Shown piece after piece: positions 40,713 through 50,699 of a stretch of DNA of 64,000 bases. Source of the DNA: RSA11 sp036564135 (GTDB lineage Bacteria > Actinomycetota > Thermoleophilia > Solirubrobacterales > 70-9). The stretch is taken from positions 17,906-81,905 of the forward strand of contig DATCLC010000121.1 in the NCBI GenBank assembly GCA_036564135.1. The letters are read 5' to 3'. The first letter of the stretch is position 1. Every line of letters begins with the position of its first letter. Made by a program: the position numbers and the translations under genes. The notes beneath the pieces were generated by a model. It made no database searches. It was not told the origin of the DNA and was given only the letters and a program-made list of their open reading frames with translations.

Positions 40713-42902
40713 CTACTGCGGGTCGACGTCGACGGCGAGGTTCACGCCGCGCAGCGCCCGCGCGCCCGCCGCGGCCCGGACGGCCTCGCGGACGGCCGCG
40801 ACCACCGGCTCGCGCTCGGGCGCCTTGATCATCACCTGGCGGCGCTCGCGGCCGCGCAGGCGAAAGCGCGGCGCGGGCCCCAGCAGATTCGCGTCGGCGG
40901 GCAGAAGCGGTCGCAGCCGCGCCGCAATCTGCTGCGCCGCCGCCTCGGCCGCGTCCCCGTCCGGCGCCGTCAGCTCGACGCGCACGACGCTCGCCGACGG
41001 CGGATAAGCGAGGCGCTCGCGGCGCTCGAGCTCGGCGTCGAGGAAGGTGGCGGTGTCGTGGCGGGCGGCCAGCTCGATTGCCTGCGCGGACGGCGCGTAG
41101 GTCTGGACGAGCACGCGGCCGCGCGCGCCGCCGCGACCGCTGCGCCCGGCGAGCTGCGCGACGAGCGCGAAGGTGCGCTCCTCGGCCCGGAAGTCGGGAA
41201 AGCGCAGGCTCGCGTCGGCGTCGACGATCACGGCGAGCACGACGTCGTCGAAGTCGTGCCCCTTCCCGACCATCTGAGTGCCGAGCAGGACCCCGCCGTC
41301 CGCCCGCTCGAAGGCGGCCAGGATCCGGGCGTGGGCGCCGCGCGCGGCCGCCGTGTCGGAGTCCAGGCGGAAGACGGGCAGCGGCGCGACCAGCTCGCTG
41401 ACGATCGCCTCCAGGCGCTCGCTGCCCAGGCCGTGGCGGGCGACGCTGCGCGAGCCGCAGTCGGGACACTCCTGCGGAGGACGCTCGCGGTGGCCGCAGT
41501 GATGGCAGCGCAGCACGTCGCCGCCGCGGTGCAGGACGAGCGAGACATCGCAGTTCGGACACCCCCAGGAGCGCCCGCACTGCCGGCAGCTCAGGTGCGG
41601 CGACCAGCCGCGGCGCGGCGCCATCACGATCGCTTTGCCGCCGTCGGTGCGCAGGGCCGCGAGCGCGGCGCGCGTGCGCTCGTGCAGGGGACCCGCCCGC
41701 CCATCGCGTCCGCGCATGTCGAGGATCTCCACCGGGGGCAGCGGCGACCCGTCGGCGCGCGCGGGCAGCTCGATGCGCTCGAGCGCCCGCCAGCTCTCGG
41801 GCCGGGGGGTCGCCGAGCCGGCGACGAACACCGCGCCCGCGTCGGCGGCGCGCCGACGGGCGACCTCGCGCGCGTCGTAGCGCGGGTCGCTCTCCTGCTT
41901 GTAGGAGGGGTCGTGCTCCTCGTCGACGACGATGAGCCCGACCCCCTCGAGCGGCGCGAACACGGCCGAGCGCGGCCCCACGCACACGCGCGCCTCGCCC
42001 TCTCGCAGCCGCATCCACTCGTCGCGCCGCTCGCCGGCCGAGAGCCCGGAATGCAGCACCGCCACCCGGTCGCCGAAGCGCCGCACGAAGCGCGAGACCG
42101 TCTGCGGGGTGAGGCCGATCTCGGGCACGAGGACGATCACGCCGCGGCCGCGGTCGAGCGCGGCCGCGGCGGCGCTCAGGTAGACCTCGGTCTTGCCCGA
42201 GCCCGTGACGCCGTGCAACAGGAGCTCGGCCCCGCCCTCGTCCAGGCCGCGCTCGATGCGCTCCACCGCGCGGCGCTGATCCGGGTTGAGCTGCGGCGGG
42301 CGACTCCCGCCCGCGCCCACCGCGACGCTCGCCGGCCGGCGAGCGACCTCGACCTCGCGCAGCTCGACGAGCCCGCGCCGCTCAAGCCGCCGCAGCGCGT
42401 CGCGCTCGTCGGGTTGCGTGGGTACCTCCCCCGCCCCGGCCAGGCGCTCCAGGGCAGCGCGCTGGCGCGCGCCGAGCCGAGCATTGTCGGCCCCGGCGAG
42501 CGCGCGCTCGCCGGCCGGGGTGATCGCAGCGTGCAGCTGGGTGCGCGCGCCGACCGGCCCGCGACCGCCACGGGCGGTGGTGCCCGGTGGGATGACGAGC
42601 TCGAGGCCGCGCGCCGGGGTCGACGCGTAGGCGTCGGCCACCCAAAGGCCGAGGCGAACCAGCTCCGGCGTCGTGGACGCGTGGAGCGCCTCGAGCGGCT
42701 CGGCCAGCCGCTCGGGCGGCAGCTCCGACTCGGCCGCGAGACCGACCACCACGCCCAGCAGCCGCTGGCGGCCGAACGGCACCCGCAGCACCGAGCCCAC
42801 GCCCACGTCAGCGAACCGCTCGGTCAGCAGGTAGTCGAACGGGCCGCGCAGGGCGCGCGCGGTCGTAAGCGGCTCGACCTTGGCGATGGGCAGGTTGGGC
42901 AT
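40713..42902 (-). CDS. priA: Primosomal replication-restart helicase PriA
   Basis: PriA rebuilds replication forks away from the origin. The 729-residue protein has an N-terminal 3'-DNA-binding region (FDYLLTERFADVGVGSVLRV, PFGR), Walker A LHGVTGSGKTEVYL, the DEEH box VDEEHDPSYKQ and the VGKGHDFDDV helicase segment. Eight cysteines fall in CRQCGRSWGCPNCD and CHHCGHRERPPQECPDCG, the two-zinc insert, and appear complete, unlike actinobacterial PriA proteins that lack helicase motifs. The ATG at 42902 gives MPNLPIAKVEPL; an in-frame extension upstream overlaps the divergent gene. Confidence 0.93.
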   Translation of the reverse strand: MPNLPIAKVEPLTTARALRGPFDYLLTERFADVGVGSVLRVPFGRQRLLGVVVGLAAESELPPERLAEPLEALHASTTPELVRLGLWVADAYASTPARGLELVIPPGTTARGGRGPVGARTQLHAAITPAGERALAGADNARLGARQRAALERLAGAGEVPTQPDERDALRRLERRGLVELREVEVARRPASVAVGAGGSRPPQLNPDQRRAVERIERGLDEGGAELLLHGVTGSGKTEVYLSAAAAALDRGRGVIVLVPEIGLTPQTVSRFVRRFGDRVAVLHSGLSAGERRDEWMRLREGEARVCVGPRSAVFAPLEGVGLIVVDEEHDPSYKQESDPRYDAREVARRRAADAGAVFVAGSATPRPESWRALERIELPARADGSPLPPVEILDMRGRDGRAGPLHERTRAALAALRTDGGKAIVMAPRRGWSPHLSCRQCGRSWGCPNCDVSLVLHRGGDVLRCHHCGHRERPPQECPDCGSRSVARHGLGSERLEAIVSELVAPLPVFRLDSDTAAARGAHARILAAFERADGGVLLGTQMVGKGHDFDDVVLAVIVDADASLRFPDFRAEERTFALVAQLAGRSGRGGARGRVLVQTYAPSAQAIELAARHDTATFLDAELERRERLAYPPSASVVRVELTAPDGDAAEAAAQQIAARLRPLLPADANLLGPAPRFRLRGRERRQVMIKAPEREPVVAAVREAVRAAAGARALRGVNLAVDVDPQ

Positions 42903-42972
42903 CGCGCTCAGGCTAGAAGTCGCGTCGGTGCGACCTTGGCCCGCCGCTCGCGCACAAGGTAGGCTGCCGCCC

Positions 42973-43509
42973 GTGGCACCGAAGCTAGGCCCCGGTGAGC
43001 GCATCATCTTCGAGGGTCATCCCTCTTGGCGCTCGATCATCGACTTCTATCTGAAGGGCATCGTGCTCACCGCGCTCGCCTGCCTGATCGCCGCGCTCGC
43101 GACCGGCGTGATCGGGGACGAGACCGACCGCGGCCTGGTCGTCCTGATCGCCGTGGTCGGCGTGGCGCTCACGGTGCTCGCCGGCTTCGTCAAGCGGATC
43201 GCGACCCGCTACACGATCACCAACCGCCGCTTGAACATCAAGCGGGGGATCATCTCGCGCACGATCCAGGAGACCCGGCTCGAGCGCGTCCAGAACGTGA
43301 ACTACTCGCAGTCCGTGATCCAGCGCCTCCTGCAGATCGGCGACGTCGACTTCGACACGGCCGCGGGCGACGACTACAACTTCATCTTCGCCGGGGTCGC
43401 CAACCCGGCGGAGGTCGTCGAGAAGGTCGACGAGGCGACCCGCAGCCTCGGGCCCCACGCCCACAGCGGCCTGGGCGACGAGGAACACGGCCACCAGCCG
43501 CGGGCCTGA
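42973..43509 (+). CDS. Membrane protein with bacterial PH domain (YdbS/YdbT type)
   Basis: Two transmembrane segments (about 32-52 and 56-72) precede a bPH_2 domain: YTITNRRLNIKRGIISRTIQ, ETRLERVQNVNYSQSVIQRL and QIGDVDFDTAAGDDYNFIFA. The C-terminal tail is His/Gly-rich. Homologues act in membrane or envelope stress, but the specific role is not known. The GTG start gives VAPKLGPGERIIFEGHPSWR, the standard opening. It is divergent from priA. Confidence 0.83.
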   Translation: MAPKLGPGERIIFEGHPSWRSIIDFYLKGIVLTALACLIAALATGVIGDETDRGLVVLIAVVGVALTVLAGFVKRIATRYTITNRRLNIKRGIISRTIQETRLERVQNVNYSQSVIQRLLQIGDVDFDTAAGDDYNFIFAGVANPAEVVEKVDEATRSLGPHAHSGLGDEEHGHQPRA

Positions 43510-43532
43510 GGGGCGCCCGCTGTAAGCGCCCC
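43510..43532. terminator. Hairpin downstream of the PH-domain gene
   Basis: Arms GGGGCGC (43510-43516) and GCGCCCC (43526-43532), with a 9-base loop, begin directly after the stop codon. No T-run is present. The position suggests termination before the repeat copies and the convergent metK. Confidence 0.5.
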
Positions 43533-43576
43533 GGGCGTAAGGCGGGCCGTTCTAGGTCATCACGTAGACGGACCCA

Positions 43577-43615
43577 CGACTTCGACGTTTCGTGGGATCA
43601 ACCGTCGATAAGTCG
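43577..43615. repeat. GTGGGATCAACCGTCGA-type intergenic palindrome, copy 3
   Basis: Arms CGACTT-CGACG and CGTCG-(AT)-AAGTCG pair around the loop TTTCGTGGGATCAAC. This is the best-formed copy of the family also seen at 27.1 kb. It lies between the convergent PH-domain gene and metK. Confidence 0.7.
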
Positions 43616-43636
43616 ACCTCGTGAAACGTCCCGCCG

Positions 43637-43676
43637 CGACCGTCGACGTTTCGTGGGATTACTCGTCGAAAGGTCG
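43637..43676. repeat. GTGGGATCAACCGTCGA-type intergenic palindrome, copy 4
   Basis: Arms CGACC and GGTCG enclose CGACG/CGTCG, around the loop TTTCGTGGGATTACT. An outer pairing CCGCGAC (43634-43640) with GTCGCGG (43679-43685) extends the stem. It lies 21 bases from copy 3 in the same orientation, so both known loci carry exactly two copies. Confidence 0.7.
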
Positions 43677-43746
43677 AAGTCGCGGGGATGGGTGGGGCGG
43701 GCCCGCTCAGGCCCGCCCGATCCTCGACGCTTGGACTGTCGCGGCG

Positions 43747-45006
<1,260 letters not shown>

Positions 45007-45061
45007 TTGGAGCGACGATAGCGGAGAGGGGCGCGGCTGATGCCGGTTGCCGGGCCCGCGG

Positions 45062-46909
45062 TTACTCGCCTTCCGCGTCGCCCTCGGGGGCGATCACGAG
45101 CGCCGCGTCCGTGTCCAGCCTGCCCTCGCGCACCGTGACCGCGAGCCCGAGCGTCTCGAGCTGCGCCAGATCGCCCGCAACGGCCGCGTACGCGGGATCC
45201 TCAGCGAGCCCCGCACGCTCCGCGTAGCCCAGGAGCCCGGCGATGTCCAGGTAGGCGAGCAGGGAGGGCTCACCGGGCAGGGGCTCCGTCGCCTCCCGGA
45301 AGGACGCCGAGTCGGCGAGCCTCTCCCCGTCGCCCTGGACCTCCTCCACGCTCGCCGGGTCGTTTGCGATCACGAGCAGCGACTCCACCACCGCGTACGT
45401 GAACTGCACGGCGCGGGAGACGTCGAGTACCTGCGCGGTGGTCTCGCCGATTCGCACCTCGCGAAAGGTCGGCGCGCCGAGGCGCACGCCCAGCTCGTCG
45501 ATCAGCGGGCGCTGCAGGCGAGCGAGAGCCTCGCGGGCCCGCTCGGCGTCGACCTCATCGGCGAGGAACGCCACGTACGGCACGTTCTCGAGGCCCTCCG
45601 GCGTCCCCGGCTCGACCGGCTCACCCGGCTCCGTTACCTCCTCCCCCTCGTCCGCCCGGCGCGGGAGCACGGCGAGGGCGGCCTCGCTCCCCAGGGCCTC
45701 GAGCAGGTCGGCCTCGATATCGACGCCCTCGGCCGCGCGCAGGTTCGTGACCAGCCGGGCGAGGCCGGCCGCGATGTCGGGCGCCCGCGCGGTCGCCTGG
45801 TCGAGCAGGCGCCCGAGCGTCGAGCTCGGGTCGCCGAAGCCCGCGTAGGCGAGCGTGTCGGCGGGCAGACGCGACGCGAGCTGGGGCTCGAACGGGGCGA
45901 ACGCGGCGAAGAACGCGCTCGTGGGCCCGGCGCCGGCCTCCCCGAGCGCGCTGCGGACCGCGACCCGGTAGCTGTCGCCGGCGACGCTGAGCGACGCCGC
46001 GACCCCCTCCGAGACCTCGGCCCCGACGAGCGGCTCAAGCGCGGCCAGCGGGGCGTCCTCGGGCGCTACGAACGCGTCCACGCCGTCGCGCGAGAGGTAG
46101 GCCTCGGCGAGCCGGTCCTGGGGCAGCTCGTCCAGAACCTCCGCCGCGACCTCGTCGCCCGCGAGCGTGTCCGCCTCGTCCCCGCGCGCCGCGTCGATCA
46201 CCGCGCGCACGCCCTCGGCGGAGCCGATCACCACGAAGCCGTCGACCAGCGCGGCCGCGAGCCCACGCTCGTCCTCGAGCACCTCGAAACCCAGGTGCTC
46301 GGTACGGCTCGCGCCCGCGCCGACGATCGACTCGGCGTAGGCGCGCGCCTCAGCCTCTTCGGCGTACTCGAGGAGCTGCACCTGCTCGGTCTCGCGCTCC
46401 GCCCCCGGCAACACGGCGAGTGCCGCCTCGCCCCGAAACCACGGTGTGATCCGGCTCACCTCCGGCGCCTCCCCGCGCGCGCCCACCGCGAGGCTCAGCA
46501 GGCGCCCGAGCGCCTCGGCAGCGATCAGCGGCGTGCGGTTGGCGAGCCCGGCGGCCCGCTCGGCCTGGGGGTTCTCCGCGTCGAGGTTCACGTGCGCGTA
46601 GGCGAGCGCCGTCGCGGGCACGAGCGGCCGGGCGTCGTCGGGCGGCGCGCACTCGTCGCCGCCCGGGAACTCGCACGGGGCGTTCGGCAGGACCACGAGG
46701 ACGACGATCGCCACCGCGACGAGCACGCCGGCGAGCGCGCTGATCCGGGCGCGGGTCGAGCGGTCGAGATCGCGCCAGCGCCAGCCTCGCCGCCGCATGA
46801 AATCGCGCGTCGCGCGGCTCGCGACGTAGAAGACGTCGGAGATGAAGTAGCCGACGCTGCGCACGCCGCGCGCGATCGCGCCCAGGATCCGTCCGGGCAA
46901 ACGCCTCAC
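45062..46909 (-). CDS. DUF3352-family secreted/anchored protein
   Basis: A 615-residue protein whose function is not known. The N-terminal basic region is followed by one transmembrane segment (about residues 57-76, SALAGVLVAVAIVVLVVLPN) and a large extracytoplasmic domain with repeated AALAVLP strands (FRGEAALAVLPGAERETEQV, LGSEAALAVLPRRADEGEEV) and 'LAYAGFGDPSSTLGRLLDQA'-type sequence, the DUF3352 pattern. The GTG start at 46909 gives a plausible N-terminal cytosolic tail; an earlier frame reaches into der. It lies between der and metK and may be cotranscribed with der. Confidence 0.8.
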   Translation of the reverse strand: MRRLPGRILGAIARGVRSVGYFISDVFYVASRATRDFMRRRGWRWRDLDRSTRARISALAGVLVAVAIVVLVVLPNAPCEFPGGDECAPPDDARPLVPATALAYAHVNLDAENPQAERAAGLANRTPLIAAEALGRLLSLAVGARGEAPEVSRITPWFRGEAALAVLPGAERETEQVQLLEYAEEAEARAYAESIVGAGASRTEHLGFEVLEDERGLAAALVDGFVVIGSAEGVRAVIDAARGDEADTLAGDEVAAEVLDELPQDRLAEAYLSRDGVDAFVAPEDAPLAALEPLVGAEVSEGVAASLSVAGDSYRVAVRSALGEAGAGPTSAFFAAFAPFEPQLASRLPADTLAYAGFGDPSSTLGRLLDQATARAPDIAAGLARLVTNLRAAEGVDIEADLLEALGSEAALAVLPRRADEGEEVTEPGEPVEPGTPEGLENVPYVAFLADEVDAERAREALARLQRPLIDELGVRLGAPTFREVRIGETTAQVLDVSRAVQFTYAVVESLLVIANDPASVEEVQGDGERLADSASFREATEPLPGEPSLLAYLDIAGLLGYAERAGLAEDPAYAAVAGDLAQLETLGLAVTVREGRLDTDAALVIAPEGDAEGE

Positions 46910-46922
46910 GCGGAGGTTCCTA

Positions 46923-48320
46923 TCACGCGCCCTGGCGCCGGCTGCCGGTTCGGCCGCCCCGCCGGCCGCCGTCCTCACCCGCGTCGCGGCGACGCTTCGG
47001 GATGAAGTCGATCACGAGCGGGACGCCGTGGAGCTGGAACTCCTCGCGCATGCGGTTCTCCAGGTGGTATGCCCAGCCGCGCGAGATCAGCCGCCGGTCG
47101 TTCACCTGGATCGCGAACCGCGGCGGGCGCCGCTCCACCTGGGCCGCGTAGTAGAGCCGCAGCCGCTTGCCGCGCTTCGCGGGCGGGGGCCGGTGCGCGA
47201 CCACCTCGGACACGAACCGGTTGAGGCGCGCGGTCGGGATGCGCTCGGCGCGCCGGTCGGCCAGTTCGATCGCGGCGTCGAGCAGCTTCGCCACGTTGCG
47301 GCCGGTCTTCGCGGACGCCGTCATCACCTGCGGACGCTGCCGCACCCGGTTGGCGACGCGAGCGCGAGCGTCCTCCAGGTCGACGTCCGCGATGTCCCAC
47401 TTGTTGAGCGCGACGAGCGTCGCGCAGCCGGTCTTCATCGCGAGCTCGGCCACGCGCAAGTCCTCGGCGGTGACGCCCTCGGAGGCGTCGCAGACCACGA
47501 TCGCCACGTCGGCGCGCTCCGCCGCGCGCTCGGAGCGCAGCTGGGCGTAGTAGTCGACCGTGCCCGCGACCTTCGTGCGGCGCCGCAGTCCCGCGGTGTC
47601 GACGAGCACCACGTCGCGGTCGCCCACCCGCAGCTCGGTGTCGATCGCGTCGCGAGTGGTGCCGGCGAGATCCGACACGATCACCCGCTCGCTGCCTAGG
47701 AACGCGTTCACGAGCGAAGACTTGCCGACGTTCGGGCGCCCGATCACCGCGACGCGCGGCGGCTCCTCGTCCTCCTCCTCGGCGCTCGCCACTGGCCCGA
47801 GCGCCTCGACCATCCGGTCGAGCAGATCGCCCGTGTTGCGCCCCTGGCTCGCAGACACCGGGATCGGGTCGCCCAGGCCGAGCTTGTAGAGCTCCGCGGC
47901 ACCGGGCTCGTCGGCGTCGGAGTCGACCTTGTTGGCGACGACGAGCACCGGCACCTCGGCGCGGCGCAGGATCGCCGCCACCTCGGCGTCGCCCTGGCGC
48001 AGGCCGGCCTTCGCGTCGAGCACGAGCGCGACCACGTCGGCGTCGGCGATCGCGGCGCGCGCCTGGTCCTGCACGGAGCGCGAGAGCTCGTCGGTGGCCT
48101 CGAGGTCCACCCCGCCCGTGTCGATCAACTTGAAGCGCACGCCGTTCCACTCGCAGTCGAGCTCCTTGCGGTCGCGCGTCACGCCGGCCTCGGGGTGCAC
48201 GACCGCCTCGCGTCTACCCGCGAGCCGGTTGACGAGCGTCGACTTACCGACGTTCGGGAAGCCCACCACCGCGATCCGCGGGGTGCGGCCGGCGCCCGTC
48301 GCCTCCTCCCCGCCGCTCAC
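46923..48320 (-). CDS. der: Ribosome-associated GTPase Der (EngA)
   Basis: Der has two tandem GTPase domains and a KH-like domain and is needed for 50S assembly. Domain 1 has GFPNVGKST, DTGGV and NKVD; domain 2 has GRPNVGKSS, DTAGLRRR and NKWD; the KH-like region begins near KRGKRLRLYYAAQVERRPPR. The tail (RRRDAGEDGGRRGGRTGSRR) is short and basic. The length of 465 residues is normal. The GTG start overlaps the cmk stop, so translation of cmk-der is coupled. Confidence 0.95.
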   Translation of the reverse strand: MSGGEEATGAGRTPRIAVVGFPNVGKSTLVNRLAGRREAVVHPEAGVTRDRKELDCEWNGVRFKLIDTGGVDLEATDELSRSVQDQARAAIADADVVALVLDAKAGLRQGDAEVAAILRRAEVPVLVVANKVDSDADEPGAAELYKLGLGDPIPVSASQGRNTGDLLDRMVEALGPVASAEEEDEEPPRVAVIGRPNVGKSSLVNAFLGSERVIVSDLAGTTRDAIDTELRVGDRDVVLVDTAGLRRRTKVAGTVDYYAQLRSERAAERADVAIVVCDASEGVTAEDLRVAELAMKTGCATLVALNKWDIADVDLEDARARVANRVRQRPQVMTASAKTGRNVAKLLDAAIELADRRAERIPTARLNRFVSEVVAHRPPPAKRGKRLRLYYAAQVERRPPRFAIQVNDRRLISRGWAYHLENRMREEFQLHGVPLVIDFIPKRRRDAGEDGGRRGGRTGSRRQGA

Positions 48321-48952
48321 AGCCCACGCTCCCTGGCGAGCGCCACGACGCGCGCGACCACCTCGTCGACCGGCAGCCCGGTGGTGTCGAGCTCGACGGC
48401 GTCCTCGGCGGGCCGCAGCGGGGCGTGCTCGCGCTCGCGGTCGCGGCGATCCCGCTCTCGCTGGGCGCGCAGCACCTCCTCGAAGGGCTCGCCGGTCTCG
48501 GCCGCCCGGCGCCGCGCGCGCTCCTCGTCGCTCGCGCCGAGGAACACCTTGAGCGGCGCGTCCGGGCTCACGACCGTGCCGATGTCGCGCCCCTCGGCGA
48601 CGTAGCGCCCGCTCGCGATCAGCCGGCGCTGCTCGGCGACGAGCGCCGTGCGCACGCGCGGGTGGACGGACACGCGCGACGCCAGCGCGGATACCTCGGG
48701 GGCGCGGATCGCCGCGCTCACGTCCTCGCCGTCAAGGCTCACGCGCCCATCGTCGAACTCGATCCGGACGCGCTCCGCGACCTCCCCGGCGGCGTCGCCG
48801 TCGTCTGGGTCGACGCCTGCACGGGCGACCGCGAGGGCAACGCAACGGTACATAGCCCCCGAATCGAGGTAAGTAAATCCCAGTTCCCGCGCGACCGCGC
48901 GGGCCACGGTTGATTTCCCGGCCCCAGCCGGCCCGTCGATCGCGATCACCAT
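48317..48952 (-). CDS. cmk: Cytidylate kinase
   Basis: Cmk phosphorylates CMP and dCMP. The 211-residue protein has the P-loop IAIDGPAGAGKST, YLDSGAMYRCVALAV, GRYVAEGRDIGTVV and the LID region ERARRRAAETGEPFEEVLRA. It is a common neighbour of aroA and der, and is cotranscribed with der. The ATG at 48952 gives the standard N-terminus. Confidence 0.95.
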   Translation of the reverse strand: MVIAIDGPAGAGKSTVARAVARELGFTYLDSGAMYRCVALAVARAGVDPDDGDAAGEVAERVRIEFDDGRVSLDGEDVSAAIRAPEVSALASRVSVHPRVRTALVAEQRRLIASGRYVAEGRDIGTVVSPDAPLKVFLGASDEERARRRAAETGEPFEEVLRAQRERDRRDREREHAPLRPAEDAVELDTTGLPVDEVVARVVALARERGL

Positions 48953-49000
48953 GCGAGCGATGAGGATAGGCCCGGGCCCGACCAGCAGGAGGAGGATCGG

Positions 49001-49348
49001 TTGAAGGCTTGGAACGTGACGGAGATGGAAATAGAGCACGCCCACCCACGCGTGCTCGACTCCGAGGACGAGGGAAGGATCATCGCGCTTCGGCTACCCA
49101 AGGGCGAGCGGCTGTCGGAACACCAGGTGCACGAGCGCGCCTGGCTCTTCGTCGCCAGCGGCGCGGTCGAGATCGACGACGCGGACGGCGAGTCCGTCGG
49201 CGGCGGCGCCGGGTTGATCGCGGAGTTCAGCCCGCGTGAGCGCCGCGAGGTGCGCGCCACGGAGGACTCGATCGTCGTGCTGCTGCTGTCGCCCTGGCCG
49301 GGTGAGGGCCACCCGCGGCAGCGCCCGGCGGCGGCCTCAGCCCAGTAG
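49001..49348 (+). CDS. Small cupin-domain protein
   Basis: A 115-residue single-domain cupin. The first cupin motif is degenerate (KGERLSEHQVHERAWLFVAS, then GAVEID), keeping two His residues and the Gly/Glu-type turn. No enzyme can be named; such proteins often bind small ligands or metals. The TTG start is supported by AGGAGGAGG about six bases upstream. It points against the surrounding genes, and its last 12 bases overlap the 3' end of aroA. Confidence 0.72.
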   Translation: MKAWNVTEMEIEHAHPRVLDSEDEGRIIALRLPKGERLSEHQVHERAWLFVASGAVEIDDADGESVGGGAGLIAEFSPRERREVRATEDSIVVLLLSPWPGEGHPRQRPAAASAQ

Positions 49349-50692
49349 GGACTCCAGGTCCCGGACGAATCCCGGGTAGCTCACCGCGGCCGCGTCCATC
49401 CGCAGCACCTCGACGCCCTCGCGGGAGGCGAGCCCCGCGAGGGCGCCGATCATGGCCAGGCGGTGGTCGCCCCGCGAGTCGAGCACGCCGCCGCGCAGCC
49501 CGCCGGTGCCGCGAACGACGAAGCCGTCTTCGAGTGCCTCGATGTCGGCGCCCAGCCCGCTCAGGCCGTCGACGATCGCGGCGATCCGGTCGGACTCCTT
49601 GTGGCGGAGCTCCTCGGCTCCGCGCACGACGGTCTCGCCGTCGGCGAAACAGCCCACCAGGCCGACGAGCGGCAGCTCGTCGATCGCGAGCGGGACCTCG
49701 CCCGGCATCACGTGCGTCGCCTGGAGCGGGCCGTGGTGCGCGCGGATCACCCCCCGGGGCTCGCCGCCCACCGGCGTGAGCTCCTCGACCTCGATCGCCG
49801 CGCCCATGCGGTTGAGGATCCCGAGCAGCCCGACGCGGGTCGGGTTGAGCCCCGTGCCCTCGATCGTCACCGCGCTGCCCGGCACGAGCAGCGCGCCGAC
49901 GATGTGGAACGCCGCGGAGGAGAAGTCGGCGGGGACGCTGTAGTCCACCGTCCTCAGCTCGTCGACCGGCGAGACCGCGATCCGGCGCCCCGGCAGGGTG
50001 CCGCGGATCGCGACGTTCGTGCCGGCCGTCTCGCTGCGCACCCGCGCGCCCGCCGCGCGCAGCATGCGCTCGGTGTGATCGCGCGTGGGAGCGGGCTCGA
50101 CCACCTGCGTCTCGCCCTCGGCGAGCAGGCCGGCGAGCAAAAGGCACGACTTCACCTGTGCGCTTGCCACGGGCAGGCGGTAGGTGATGCCGCGCAGCTG
50201 CCGCCCCTCGATGCGCAGCGGCGGCAGGCGCCCCTCGCGGGCCTCGGCCTCCGCGCCCATCTCGCGCAGCGGGTTCGCGACGCGGTCGACGGGCCGGCGG
50301 CGGATCGACTCGTCGCCGTCGAGCTCCCAGGCGCCGGCGGGCTGCCCCGCGAGCCAGCCCGGCAGCAGGCGCAGCAGGGTGCCCGCGTTCCCGACGTCGA
50401 TGCGCAGCGGCTCGGGGCCCGCGTTGGCGGCGGGGCCGCGCAGCCCGATGCCGCGCACGCGCACGTCGAGGGAACCGGGCGCCTCGCCGTCGGCGATCTC
50501 GACGCCGGCGCCGAGCGCCTCCACGGCGGCGAGCGTCGAGCGGGTGTCGGCCGAGTCGAGGTAACCGCTGATCCGCGACTCCCCCGGCGCCATCGCGGCC
50601 AAAAGCGCCGCGCGGTGCGACACCGACTTGTCCGGCGGCGGCACGAGCGCGCCGCGCAGCGGCCCCGAGGGCTCAAAACGAGTGCCCGCCAT
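49337..50692 (-). CDS. aroA: 3-phosphoshikimate 1-carboxyvinyltransferase (EPSP synthase)
   Basis: AroA adds enolpyruvate to shikimate-3-phosphate in the shikimate pathway. The 451-residue protein has PDKSVSHRAALLAAMA, VGNAGTLLRLLPGWLAG, VASAQVKSCLLLAGLLAEGE, VPADFSSAAFHIVGALLVPG, AIDELPLVGLVGCFADGE and EELRHKESDRIAAI. It lies 7 bases after tyrA, in the run DAHP synthase-tyrA-aroA. Confidence 0.95.
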   Translation of the reverse strand: MAGTRFEPSGPLRGALVPPPDKSVSHRAALLAAMAPGESRISGYLDSADTRSTLAAVEALGAGVEIADGEAPGSLDVRVRGIGLRGPAANAGPEPLRIDVGNAGTLLRLLPGWLAGQPAGAWELDGDESIRRRPVDRVANPLREMGAEAEAREGRLPPLRIEGRQLRGITYRLPVASAQVKSCLLLAGLLAEGETQVVEPAPTRDHTERMLRAAGARVRSETAGTNVAIRGTLPGRRIAVSPVDELRTVDYSVPADFSSAAFHIVGALLVPGSAVTIEGTGLNPTRVGLLGILNRMGAAIEVEELTPVGGEPRGVIRAHHGPLQATHVMPGEVPLAIDELPLVGLVGCFADGETVVRGAEELRHKESDRIAAIVDGLSGLGADIEALEDGFVVRGTGGLRGGVLDSRGDHRLAMIGALAGLASREGVEVLRMDAAAVSYPGFVRDLESLLG

Positions 50693-50699
50693 GTTCCTC

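Noticed and set aside
45007..45061. SAM riboswitch before metK
   Set aside because: Only 55 bases separate metK from the next gene, and no aptamer-like pairing was seen.
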